Shown: in pieces, positions 19,172 to 26,574 of the stretch
How the letters are laid out: the number at the start of each line of letters is the position of its first letter
Numbering within the stretch: the first letter of the stretch is position 1
Origin: Acidobacteriota bacterium
GTDB taxonomy: Bacteria > Acidobacteriota > Vicinamibacteria > Vicinamibacterales > CAVVIG01
Assembly: GCA_016195265.1 (NCBI GenBank)
Contig: JACPZW010000024.1
Location: 37,176-101,175 of the forward strand
Length of the DNA: 64,000 bases
Reading direction: 5' to 3'
The notes under the pieces: model-generated
What the model was told of the DNA's origin: nothing
Seen by the model: only the letters and a program-made list of their open reading frames with translations
The model's database searches: none
Position numbers and translations under genes: made by a program

Positions 19172-21166
19172 ATGAGCATCACGAGACGACTGCGCGCCGC
19201 CGTCGCAGCCTTCCTCTTACTTCTAACGACCCAGGCGGCATTCGCGGCGTCCAGCGGACACCCGAAAGTCGATCGCGCGCTTCGCGATTCGCTGCTCACG
19301 GGTGCCGCGACGCAGCACGTCATCATCACGGTCAAGGCCGGCTACCGCGCCGAGATCCGTCAGTCGCTCGAGAAGCACGGCGACAAGATCAAGTCCGAAC
19401 ATCCGCTGATCGGTGCGCTCGCGGCTGAGATTCACAGCGGGGACGTCACCGAACTCGCGAACCACCCGTGGGTCGATAGCGTGTCGATCGACGCCACCTG
19501 CTACGCCGGCGCCGCGCACGGCGTGACGTCCAACAATGGAGGCCGCGCGGCTTTATCGTCGCTTGCCACGCAGCCGTACGCCGCGGTCGCCGCGACGCTG
19601 CGGCAGACGCTGGGCCTGCCGCGCCAGAGCGACTCGCACACGCCCAGCGGCGCCGGCATCGGCGTCGCAGTGATCGACTCGGGCATTGCGCCGAGCGATG
19701 ACTTTGAAGGCCGCATCACCGCGTTCTACGACTTCACGCGCGGCGGCATTCCGACGCAGCCGTACGACGATTACGGCCACGGCACGCACGTCGCGGGCCT
19801 GATTGGCAGCGGCGGCAAGCTGTCCGATTATCAATACCAGGGCGTTGCGCCTGAAGTGCGGTTCGTCGGCCTCAAGGTGCTCGACAGGAACGGCGCGGGC
19901 AGCACGAGCGACGTGATCAAGGCACTCGAGTACGTCGCCGCGAACCACACCCGCCTGAACGTCCAAATCGTCAACCTGTCGCTCGGCCATCCGATTTACG
20001 AGCCGGCCAAGACCGACCCGCTCGTGCAGGCCGTCGAGAAGGCCGCCGCCGAGGGCCTGATCGTCGTGACGGCCGCCGGCAATTACGGACAGAACAAGCA
20101 AGGCACTGTCGGCTATACGGGCATCAATTCGCCGGCCAACGCGCCGTCGGCGTTCACGGTCGGCGCTGCGATGACCAACGACACGGTGTCGCGCGACGAC
20201 GACAAGGTCGCGGACTACAGCTCGCGCGGCCCGACGTGGTACGACGGCTTCGCCAAGCCCGACGTGGTCGCGCCCGGCCATCACCTCACGTCGGACACGA
20301 ACACGCTCTCGACGCTGTTCGCGAAACTGACCAACAGTCACAGGGCGGTGAAGGGCCACAACTTTCTGCAGTTGAGCGGAACCAGCATGGCGGCCGCCGT
20401 GGCCAGCGGTGTGATCACGGACGTGCTCGACGCGCACAACCGCGCCGGCTACTGGCACGCGAAGCCGCTGACGCCGAACGCGGTCAAGGCGATCCTCGAA
20501 TACAGCTCGATTCCCGTAGCCGGCGCCGACTCTCTGTCGCAGGGCGCGGGTGAACTGAACGCGGCCGGCGCCATCGCGCTGACGACCGCTATCGACACCA
20601 CCGAAGTCACCGGCGGCTGGTGGCTGCGGATGGGCGTCCCGGCGCACACCGCGCTCGGGACCACGCTCTACGCCTGGGGCCAGCAGGTCATCTGGGGCGA
20701 GACGGTCTACACGGGCGACCTCGTCTACTACAACCTCAGCGCGTGGGGCCTCGGCGTCGAGTGGGGCACGAAGCTCGTCGGCGGCACCGCGGTCCTGGTC
20801 AAGGCGCCGTCGGGCGCGCAGGCGCTGGTGAAGGCCTCCAACATCGTCTGGGGCACCAACATCGTCTGGGGCGACCGGATCATCGGTCAGAGCGACGGCG
20901 AGAACATCGTGTGGGGCACCGCCGATGGCGAGAACATCGTCTGGGGCACGCTCGACGACGAGAACATCGTCTGGGGCACGGTCCACGGCAACAACATCGT
21001 GTGGGGCACGTCCGCCGACGGCGAGAACATCGTCTGGGGCACATCGCGCCTCGACAACATCGTCTGGGGTACGTCGAACGACGAGAACATCGTGTGGGGG
21101 ACGACGGCCGACAACATCGTCTGGGGTACCGCCGTCGCGAGCGGGAAGCCGGGCGGGATCTTCTGA
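19172..21166 (+). CDS. Secreted S8 (subtilisin-like) peptidase with C-terminal NIVWGT repeats
   Basis: The 664-residue protein has a signal peptide (RRLRAAVAAFLLLLTTQAAFA), an inhibitor-I9-like propeptide (residues ~35-110) and a peptidase domain with the triad Asp169 (AVIDSG), His203 (GHGTHVAG) and Ser405 (LSGTSMAA). After the catalytic domain come a degenerate VIWGETVYTG segment and ten NIVWG copies between 20842 and 21133, separated by 0-9-residue spacers. The repeats are probably a surface or substrate-binding beta-structure. ATG at 19172 puts the signal peptide at the terminus. The stop overlaps the next start (TGATG). Confidence 0.93.
   Translation: MSITRRLRAAVAAFLLLLTTQAAFAASSGHPKVDRALRDSLLTGAATQHVIITVKAGYRAEIRQSLEKHGDKIKSEHPLIGALAAEIHSGDVTELANHPWVDSVSIDATCYAGAAHGVTSNNGGRAALSSLATQPYAAVAATLRQTLGLPRQSDSHTPSGAGIGVAVIDSGIAPSDDFEGRITAFYDFTRGGIPTQPYDDYGHGTHVAGLIGSGGKLSDYQYQGVAPEVRFVGLKVLDRNGAGSTSDVIKALEYVAANHTRLNVQIVNLSLGHPIYEPAKTDPLVQAVEKAAAEGLIVVTAAGNYGQNKQGTVGYTGINSPANAPSAFTVGAAMTNDTVSRDDDKVADYSSRGPTWYDGFAKPDVVAPGHHLTSDTNTLSTLFAKLTNSHRAVKGHNFLQLSGTSMAAAVASGVITDVLDAHNRAGYWHAKPLTPNAVKAILEYSSIPVAGADSLSQGAGELNAAGAIALTTAIDTTEVTGGWWLRMGVPAHTALGTTLYAWGQQVIWGETVYTGDLVYYNLSAWGLGVEWGTKLVGGTAVLVKAPSGAQALVKASNIVWGTNIVWGDRIIGQSDGENIVWGTADGENIVWGTLDDENIVWGTVHGNNIVWGTSADGENIVWGTSRLDNIVWGTSNDENIVWGTTADNIVWGTAVASGKPGGIF
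20842..21133 (+). repeat. NIVWGT protein repeat array (ten copies)
   Basis: Ten AACATCGT(C/G)TGGGG copies occur within the subtilase gene. Most encode NIVWGT and one encodes NIVWGD. The spacers are variable and polar (ADGE, LDDE, VHGN, SADGE, SRLD, SNDE, TAD). Third-base variation (GTC/GTG) shows the copies are not freshly amplified. Confidence 0.92.
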
Positions 21167-21831
21167 TGGAGAAGATGCCGTACCAGCCCGTCGTCGACGA
21201 AATCGTCTCGATCGTTCCGCTGCCGGCGCAGGCGCCCGCGGCGACCGACTGGCGCACGGGACTGCCGACGCTGACGGGATCGCTGGTGACGCTGCGTGAG
21301 CTGCGCCACACCGATGCCGCGTCGCTGCTCGCATCGCTCTCGACTGAGGAAGTCACGCGGTTCATCTCCCCACCGCCGACGACCGTCGAGGGCTTCGAGC
21401 GGTTCATCGCGTGGACCCATCGCCAGCGCGCCGCGGGCCAGTACGTCTGCTTCGCCATCGTGCCGCGCGGCAGCGACGAGGCCGTCGGCCTCTTCCAGGT
21501 CCGCGCGCTCGAGCCTGGATTCGGCACGGCCGAGTGGGGATTCGCGATGGCGTCCGAGTACTGGGGCACGGGTGCGTTCGCCGACGGCGCCACGCTGACC
21601 GTGGACTTCGCGATCGAAGTCGCCGGCGTGCACCGGCTCGAGGCGCGCGCGGCGCTGCGCAACGGCCGCGGCAACGGCGCCTTGCGAAAGATCGGCGCCG
21701 TCCAGGAAGGCGTCCTGCGCCGATCGTTCCTCTGCAACGGCGAGTATCTCGATCAGGCGCTCTGGACTATTCTCGATGAGGACTGGCGCGAGGCCAAGGC
21801 CGTCTGGGGCCCCAACGTCATCGTCCATTGA
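21166..21831 (+). CDS. GNAT family N-acetyltransferase (RimJ/RimL-like)
   Basis: The 221-residue product overlaps the peptidase stop by one base. From residue ~35 it follows the GNAT (Acetyltransf_3) pattern: LTGSLVTLRELRHTDAASLL, VGLFQVRALEPGFGTAEWGF, a weak acetyl-CoA motif around YWGTGAFADGA, VHRLEARAALRNGRGNGALRKIGA and the closing EYLDQALWTIL. Such enzymes acetylate protein N-termini or small molecules. The tight coupling to the subtilase suggests linked expression; the partner is unknown. Confidence 0.85.
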   Translation: MEKMPYQPVVDEIVSIVPLPAQAPAATDWRTGLPTLTGSLVTLRELRHTDAASLLASLSTEEVTRFISPPPTTVEGFERFIAWTHRQRAAGQYVCFAIVPRGSDEAVGLFQVRALEPGFGTAEWGFAMASEYWGTGAFADGATLTVDFAIEVAGVHRLEARAALRNGRGNGALRKIGAVQEGVLRRSFLCNGEYLDQALWTILDEDWREAKAVWGPNVIVH

Positions 21832-21837
21832 GCCACG

Positions 21838-21866
21838 TGGCGTCCGGCTTTCGCCGGACCCTGCAC
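21838..21866. repeat. GTCCGGCTTTCGCCGGAC palindrome
   Basis: GGCGTCCGGCTTTCGCCGGACCCTG lies between the acetyltransferase and queA. A relative (GTCCGGCTTCAGCCGGAC) is read in frame within the PBP4 gene at 58084-58112. Confidence 0.7.
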
Positions 21867-21881
21867 TAACATGAATCGCGG

Positions 21882-22976
21882 ATGGATGTCCGCGACTTCG
21901 ATTTCGACCTTCCCTCTGAACTGATCGCGCAGGAGCCGTCGCCCGAGCGCACGGGCGCGCGGCTGCTCGTGCTTCGCCGCGACACCGGCGACATCGCGCA
22001 CACGCGCGTCTCCGCGCTGCCGGATCTCCTGCGGGCTGGCGATCTGATCGTCGTCAACAACACGCGCGTCTTTCCCGCGCGGCTGCTAGGCCGCCGCGTT
22101 CCGAGCGGCGGCGCCGTCGAGTGCCTGCTGATCCGCCGAGCGGAAGGGTCCGACACGGGTCGAACCGAGGGACAGGCAGGTGACAGGAAGGTGACAGGCA
22201 CCACGTGGGAGGCGCTGATGCACCCCGGGCAAAAACTGAAACCCGGGGCGCGTGTCGAGTTTGCAGGAACTCACACCATCCACGGCGAAGTCCTCGACCG
22301 GCGATTCTTCGGACGGCGCCTCATCCGCCTCTGGACGGAGGGCGACGTGACCGTCGATGCCGCCGTCGACGCCATCGGCCACGTCCCGCTGCCGCCGTAC
22401 ATCAAGCGCGACGATGCGCTGCGCGACCGCGATCGCTATCAGACGGTCTTCGCGAAGCAACGTGGATCGATCGCCGCGCCCACGGCCGGGCTGCACTTCA
22501 CGCCGTCGCTCGCCGCCACGCTCGCCGAGCGCGGGGTCGCGATGACCGAGATCACGCTGCACGTCGGCTACGGCACGTTCCAGCCGGTGCGCGTAGACCG
22601 TGTCGAGGAGCACCGGCTCGAGGCCGAGCAGTACGAGATCTCGGACGCCGCCGCCGCGGTGATCGAGGCGACGCGTGCCGTCGGCGGCCGCGTCATCGCC
22701 GTCGGCACGACGACGACGCGGACGCTCGAAGCCGTCGCGCAGGCGCACGACGGTCGCGTGGTTGCCGGCCGCGGGTCGACGGACCTCTTCATCTACCCGG
22801 GCTTCGCCTTCCGCGTCGTCAGCGGACTGCTGACGAACTTCCATCTCCCGCGGTCGTCGCTGTTCATGCTCGTCTGCGCGTTTGCCGGCCGCGACCGCGC
22901 GAGAAACGCGTATGATGCGGCGATCGCCGGGCGGTACCGCTTTTATAGTTATGGCGATGCGATGCTGATACTCTGA
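21882..22976 (+). CDS. queA: S-adenosylmethionine:tRNA ribosyltransferase-isomerase QueA
   Basis: QueA transfers and isomerises the ribosyl part of SAM onto 7-aminomethyl-7-deazaguanine in tRNA, giving epoxyqueuosine. The family start FDFDLPSELIAQEPSPERTGARLL, then VVNNTRVFPARL, KQRGSIAAPTAGLHFT, LHVGYGTFQPVR and LTNFHLPRSSLFMLVCAF are all present. At 364 residues it is slightly long: a segment RRAEGSDTGRTEGQAGDRKV in the domain II region is encoded by a GGTGACAGG repeat. queE and queC lie 30 kb downstream. Confidence 0.95.
   Translation: MDVRDFDFDLPSELIAQEPSPERTGARLLVLRRDTGDIAHTRVSALPDLLRAGDLIVVNNTRVFPARLLGRRVPSGGAVECLLIRRAEGSDTGRTEGQAGDRKVTGTTWEALMHPGQKLKPGARVEFAGTHTIHGEVLDRRFFGRRLIRLWTEGDVTVDAAVDAIGHVPLPPYIKRDDALRDRDRYQTVFAKQRGSIAAPTAGLHFTPSLAATLAERGVAMTEITLHVGYGTFQPVRVDRVEEHRLEAEQYEISDAAAAVIEATRAVGGRVIAVGTTTTRTLEAVAQAHDGRVVAGRGSTDLFIYPGFAFRVVSGLLTNFHLPRSSLFMLVCAFAGRDRARNAYDAAIAGRYRFYSYGDAMLIL
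22161..22203. repeat. GACAGGCAGGTGACAGGAAGG repeat inside queA
   Basis: Three imperfect copies of GGTGACAGG are read in frame (GQAGDRKVTG). The unit is the reverse complement of the intergenic repeat at 10644-10701. Confidence 0.75.
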
Positions 22977-23098
22977 AATGCAGGAATGCAGGAATGCAAG
23001 AATGCAGGAATGCAGGAATGCAGGAATGCAGGAATGCAGGAATGCAGGAATGCAGAGTCTGCGCTCCTGCATTCTTGCATTCTCGCATTTGCGCATTT
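22977..23098. repeat. AATGCAGG octamer tandem array with inverted arm
   Basis: About eleven near-perfect copies of the octamer AATGCAGG (22978-23053) are followed by GTCTGCGC and then the inverted arm CTGCATTCTTGCATTCTCGCATTTGCGCATT. The transcript can fold into a long imperfect hairpin directly ahead of the start codon at 23099. Confidence 0.92.
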
Positions 23099-24073
23099 AT
23101 GCCTTTCCCCTACGAAGACTTCGATCTCTCGGACGTCAAGACGTATCCGCTGAAAGCCCGCGCGAGCAAGGCGCGGTCCGAGGACTTCGCGCGCGCCGTC
23201 CCGCCCGGCGGCTCGATCGGCGCCTTCGTCGACGCGCTGCCGAACATTCAGGCCGCCGCGGATTTCAAGGCCGTCGTGCGGGCCATCGCCACGGCCAAGC
23301 GGACTGATGCGGGCGTTGTCTGGGGCGTCGGCGCGCACGTCATCAAGACGGGACTTGGCCCGGTCCTCATCGATTTGATGGAGCGCGGTTTCGTGTCGGC
23401 GATCGCGACCAGCGGCGCGACCGTCATTCACGACTTCGAAATCGCGCTCGTCGGCGCGACGTCCGAAGACGTGGACGAGGCGCTCGGTCCGGGACGGTTC
23501 GGCATGGCGGAAGAGACCGGACGTCTGCTGAACGGCGCGATCGTGGACGGCGTCGCCGCGGGACTTGGCATCGGCCAGTCGGTCACGCGCTTCCTCGCGT
23601 CGAAGCCGCCGCAGCACGCGCGGAGCAGCGTGCTCGCCGCCGCGGCGCGCCTCGAGATCCCGGTCACGGTACACGTCGCGATCGGGACCGACATCATCCA
23701 CATGCACCCGGCGGCGTCGGGCGCGGCGATTGGCGAAGGCAGCCTGCGCGACTTCCGCTATTTCGTGTCGAACGTCGCGCGGCTCGAGCGCGGCGTCTAC
23801 TTGAATTGCGGCTCGGCTGTCGTGCTGCCCGAGGTCTTTCTCAAAGCCGTGGCGCTCGCGCGCAATCGCGGCCTGGCGCTCGCCGGCCTGACGACCGTCG
23901 ACCTCGATTTCGTCCGCCACTATCGGCCGCAGACCAACGTCGTCGCGCGGCCGACGGCGGGGACGGGCCGGGGCTTTTCCCTCGTCGGCCACCACGAGAT
24001 CATAATTCCGCTGCTGGCGGCCGCCGTCATCGACGCGGACGCGCGCGGAGACGCGCGCCAGGCGCGTGGATAG
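23099..24073 (+). CDS. Deoxyhypusine synthase-like family protein (tentative)
   Basis: The 324-residue product starts MPFPYEDFDLSDVKTYPL, and the ATG at 23099 excludes the tandem-repeat codons upstream. Motifs are VVWGVGAHVIKTGLGPVLIDLMERG, IATSGATVIHDFEIALVGATSEDV, RFGMAEETGRLLNGAI, HVAIGTDIIHMHP and SLVGHHEIIIPLL. The glycine-rich nucleotide-binding style and VTVHVAIGTDIIH block recall the DHS-like NAD/FAD-binding fold, but I cannot assign a reaction. There is no signal peptide or membrane segment. The assignment to DHS is low confidence; the gene is clearly real. Confidence 0.6.
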   Translation: MPFPYEDFDLSDVKTYPLKARASKARSEDFARAVPPGGSIGAFVDALPNIQAAADFKAVVRAIATAKRTDAGVVWGVGAHVIKTGLGPVLIDLMERGFVSAIATSGATVIHDFEIALVGATSEDVDEALGPGRFGMAEETGRLLNGAIVDGVAAGLGIGQSVTRFLASKPPQHARSSVLAAAARLEIPVTVHVAIGTDIIHMHPAASGAAIGEGSLRDFRYFVSNVARLERGVYLNCGSAVVLPEVFLKAVALARNRGLALAGLTTVDLDFVRHYRPQTNVVARPTAGTGRGFSLVGHHEIIIPLLAAAVIDADARGDARQARG

Positions 24074-24107
24074 ATTTCAGATTTCAGAGTTCAGATTTCA
24101 GATTGAG
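24073..24107. repeat. AGATTTCAGA / GTTCAG short repeat
   Basis: ATTTCAGATTTCAGAGTTCAGATTTCAG follows the stop codon. The same unit recurs as a full inverted pair at 51920-52047. Confidence 0.8.
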
Positions 24108-24142
24108 AGACTTCGTTCAGACTGCTAAGATCAAAAGTTCCG

Positions 24143-24220
24143 GCCGGAGTAGCTCAGTTGGTTGAGAGCACGCGTCTCATAAGCGCGGGGTCGGCGGTTC
24201 GAGTCCGCCCTCCGGCACCA
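24143..24220 (+). tRNA. tRNA-Met (anticodon CAT)
   Basis: A complete cloverleaf: acceptor GCCGGAG/CTCCGGC, D arm GCTC...GAGC, anticodon arm CGCGT-CTCATAA-GCGCG with CAT in the loop, variable GGGTC, T arm GGCGG-TTCGAGT-CCGCC, discriminator A and encoded CCA. The elongator Met form fits best (paired first acceptor position excludes the initiator). tRNA-Ile2, whose CAT is modified by TilS (encoded at 33619), cannot be fully excluded. Confidence 0.93.
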
Positions 24221-24390
24221 AATAGAGGTCGGGTGGGGCGGGTAGGGATGGGCCGGGTAGGTTAGCCTCGCGGCGCTCGCCTTCCTGCTTCACCTACCAC
24301 CCTCACCAGCCCTCCGCCATTCTAAAAACCCGTACGGCCCACAGGCATCCCCAATTTCCGCGCGACGCCAGCGCCAGAATTGGCCACACC

Positions 24391-24406
24391 GGTCAACATG
24401 TTGACC
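24391..24406. promoter_or_regulatory. Perfect palindrome GGTCAACATGTTGACC, candidate operator
   Basis: A 16-base perfect dyad of the kind bound by dimeric helix-turn-helix regulators. It lies 255 bases ahead of the HD-GYP regulator gene and begins the AT-rich segment. The cognate factor is unknown. Confidence 0.45.
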
Positions 24407-24570
24407 ACTGAGAAGCTAGTTGACGACACTCTTTTTTCTTATTTACGCGCAACAACTCATTACTGACAAAAGCGTCATTTAAGACGACAACATTTTCTTG
24501 GAATGGACGCGACAAATCACCACTCACGAAAACGTTATCGGCCAGGTAGCTCTGGCTATTTTCACCTGTC

Positions 24571-24600
24571 GGCCGCCCGATAAATCGTAAGCGGGCGGCC
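24571..24600. promoter_or_regulatory. Perfect GC hairpin in the leader of the HD-GYP gene
   Basis: GGCCGCCCG and CGGGCGGCC form a nine-pair stem with a 12-base loop. No T tract follows, so it is not a standard terminator; it may be part of an RNA regulatory leader or a protein site. Confidence 0.5.
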
Positions 24601-24661
24601 CTGAACTATCATAAATGTAAAAGGGCGTATGCCGACGAAGCTAAGGGTGTGCTAACCGCGT

Positions 24662-25651
24662 ATGGCGACTGTGCTAATCGTTGACGACATCGCGGGCAAT
24701 GCCCGGCTGCTCGAATCGCTGCTCGCGCCCGACGGTCACGCCGTCCTCACGGCCGGCGACGGCGCGACGGCACTGCGGCTCGTTCGCGCCCAGCATCCCG
24801 ATCTGGTCCTGATGGACGTGATGATGCCGCACGTCGACGGGTTCGACGCGTGCCGCGCGATCAAGCAGGATGCGAGCACGCGGCTCCTTCCAGTCGTGCT
24901 CGTCACGTCGCTCGACGACGCCGCGAGCCGCATCCGCGGCATCGATGCGGGCGCGGACGATTTCGTCAGCAAGCCGTTCAACGCGCACGAGCTCCGGGCG
25001 CGCATCCGATCGCTGCTCCGGATCAAGCGCTATACCGACGACCTCGACAGCGCCGAATCGGTGATCGTCAGCCTCGCGCTGACTATCGAAGCGCGCGACA
25101 GCACGACCAACGGTCACTGCCAGCGTCTCGCGCAGCACGCCTCGGCGCTGGGCCGTGCGCTCGGACTCGACGGGGACGACGTCGCCGCGCTCGAGCGCGG
25201 CGGCTTTCTGCACGACGTTGGGAAGGTCGGCATCCCCGATGCCGTGCTGCTGAAGCCGGGGCCGCTCACGCCGGAGGAATACGAGCTGATCAAGCAGCAC
25301 GCGGTCATCGGCGATCGGCTCTGCGGCGAGCTGCGCTCGCTGCGGAACGTGCGCCCGATCGTCCGCCATCATCACGAGCGGCTGGATGGCAGCGGCTATC
25401 CGGACGGCCTGCGCGGCGAGGCGATTCCGCTGCTCGCGCAGATCATGGGCATCGTGGACGTCTTCGACGCGCTGACGACGGCGCGGCCCTACAGAGCGCC
25501 GCTGTCGTTCGCGCGGGCCGCCGAGGAGCTCCGGCGCGAGGTGGCACGCGGCTGGCGCCGCGCCGATCTGGTCGCCGCGTTTCTCGATCAGGCCGAGCGT
25601 GACTCACTGATCGCCGGTCCGGCGAACGCCGGAAATTGCGCCGATGAGTAA
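24662..25651 (+). CDS. Response regulator with HD-GYP c-di-GMP phosphodiesterase domain
   Basis: The 329-residue protein is RpfG-like. The receiver domain (1-125) has phospho-acceptor Asp52 in LVLMDVMMPHVDG and Lys in VSKPF. The HD-GYP domain (~140-320) has His184-Asp185 in FLHDVGKVGIPD, HHHERLDGSGYPDGL and VDVFDALTTARPYR. HD-GYP enzymes hydrolyse c-di-GMP to pGpG or GMP. It opens the signalling block, and a GGDEF cyclase is encoded at 31554. ATG at 24662 gives the conserved receiver start. Confidence 0.93.
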   Translation: MATVLIVDDIAGNARLLESLLAPDGHAVLTAGDGATALRLVRAQHPDLVLMDVMMPHVDGFDACRAIKQDASTRLLPVVLVTSLDDAASRIRGIDAGADDFVSKPFNAHELRARIRSLLRIKRYTDDLDSAESVIVSLALTIEARDSTTNGHCQRLAQHASALGRALGLDGDDVAALERGGFLHDVGKVGIPDAVLLKPGPLTPEEYELIKQHAVIGDRLCGELRSLRNVRPIVRHHHERLDGSGYPDGLRGEAIPLLAQIMGIVDVFDALTTARPYRAPLSFARAAEELRREVARGWRRADLVAAFLDQAERDSLIAGPANAGNCADE

Positions 25652-26054
25652 TGGAGGCCGTGTGGAACAGGAACAGCCCATCGCGATTCTTGCCGTGGAC
25701 GACGAGCCGGGCGTGCTGGCGCTCGTTCGGCGCTGTCTGGCCGATGACGCGCGCGTCACGTTGATCGAAGCCTCGAGCGGAAAAGATGTGCTCGAGCACG
25801 TGGCGAAGGGCACGGCGTTCGATCTGTTGATTGCCGACCTGCGGATGCCGGAAATGGAAGGCGACGAAGTGGCTCGGCGCGTCCGCCTGGTGGACCCGGA
25901 CGTCAAAGTGCTCTACCTGACCAGCCACGCGGACCGCCTGTTCGAGGCCAAACCGCAGCTCTGGGCGGATGAGGCCTATCTCGACAAGCCGTTCACGAAA
26001 GAGGGGCTTCGTGAAGCGGTCGCGTTGCTGCTCTTCGGCCGCACGACACTCTAA
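25644..26054 (+). CDS. Single-domain response regulator
   Basis: A 136-residue receiver protein with the acidic pocket in LAVDDEP, phospho-acceptor Asp65 in LLIADLRMPEMEG, Thr/Ser in LYLTSHAD and Lys in YLDKPFTKEGL. There is no output domain, so it may be a phosphate relay or act by protein contact. It overlaps the HD-GYP gene by eight bases and is followed after 12 bases by the small DHp-like protein, a plausible partner. Confidence 0.9.
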   Translation: MSNGGRVEQEQPIAILAVDDEPGVLALVRRCLADDARVTLIEASSGKDVLEHVAKGTAFDLLIADLRMPEMEGDEVARRVRLVDPDVKVLYLTSHADRLFEAKPQLWADEAYLDKPFTKEGLREAVALLLFGRTTL

Positions 26055-26066
26055 CAGGCGCCAGCG

Positions 26067-26261
26067 ATGACCGACGACAAGAGCCGTCACGACATCAAGA
26101 ACCAGCTGGGCATCATTCTCGGGTTCTCCGAGATCCTGCTCGCCGAGGCCCCGGCCGGCGATCCGCGCCGCCGCGATCTCGAGGAGATCCACACGGCGGC
26201 GAAAGCCGCACTCGACCTGCTCGCGCGTGTGTTCCCGGTCGATGCCGACACGCTGCAATGA
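26067..26261 (+). CDS. Stand-alone DHp-like (histidine phosphotransfer) peptide
   Basis: Only 64 residues: an H-box RHDIKNQLGIILGFSEILL with His8, and a second helix RRRDLEEIHTAAKAALDLLARV. This matches the two-helix DHp domain of histidine kinases, but no ATP-binding domain follows; the frame ends in a clean TGA that overlaps the next gene. It could dimerise and shuttle phosphate between neighbouring receivers, or be a remnant of a kinase. Length is exactly that of a DHp module. Confidence 0.7.
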   Translation: MTDDKSRHDIKNQLGIILGFSEILLAEAPAGDPRRRDLEEIHTAAKAALDLLARVFPVDADTLQ

Positions 26262-26541
26262 CACGCCCACGCGTTCCCACCACCGAATCCACGCGCCTCG
26301 AGCTCAGACGAAGAAGGGCTCTGCTGAAAACGGGGGCCCTGCAGCGCGCGATTTTCAACAGCGCCAACTTATCGAGTATTGCCACCGACGCGAAGGGCGT
26401 CATCCAGATCTTCAACGTCGCCGCCGAGCGGATGCTGGGCTACACGGCCGCGGCGATGGTGGACACGATCACCCCGCTTTTGAGGCCGTGGTGTTCAAGG
26501 CCTCACGCGGCATCGAGGACATCTACGAGCTGACCTCGTAA
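26258..26541 (+). pseudogene. PAS-domain sensor remnant with internal deletion and frameshift
   Basis: One frame starts at 26258 and encodes a PAS core (IFNSANLSSIATDAKGVIQ, AAERMLGYTAAAMVD) ending in TIT. The rest of the same PAS domain, PAFEAVVFKASRGIEDIYEL, is in another frame downstream (to the TAA at 26541). The missing middle was probably lost between two short GATCACCCC-like repeats, and the kinase part is absent. In its own frame the product ends as 91 residues with a nonsense tail. Confidence 0.72.
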
Positions 26542-26574
26542 GGCCCGGGAGGTGCTCGATTCGCAGGGTAGTCC

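Larger units (their letters stand above)
24221..24661. other. Long intergenic region, partly AT-rich, upstream of the signalling block
   Basis: This 441-base stretch has no supported gene. It contains a GGGTAGG-rich part directly after the tRNA, a perfect 16-base palindrome, an AT-rich section (24421-24560), a hairpin GCCAGGTAGCTCTGGC (24541-24556) and a second perfect GC hairpin (24571-24600), then a final unpaired stretch before the start of the HD-GYP gene. It looks like a promoter and structured leader. Confidence 0.55.

Noticed and set aside
19553..21334. 593-codon minus-strand frame opposite the subtilase
   Set aside because: Shadow frame; it is long because of the GC bias and the regular NIVWGT repeats, and shows no recognisable protein features.
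22977..23098. Repeat array at 22977 considered as a CRISPR
   Set aside because: The units are 8 bases with no spacers of constant length and no cas genes nearby; the other tandem spacers fail for the same reason.
22994..24073. Upstream ATG giving the DHS-like protein an N-terminus of MQECRNAG repeats
   Set aside because: The repeat-coded residues are not expected in the family; the ATG at 23099 directly precedes the conserved region. Kept only as a possible phase-variable start.
24571..24600. Rho-independent terminator for the tRNA gene
   Set aside because: The stem is perfect but no T tract follows and it is 350 bases from the tRNA end, close to the next gene.
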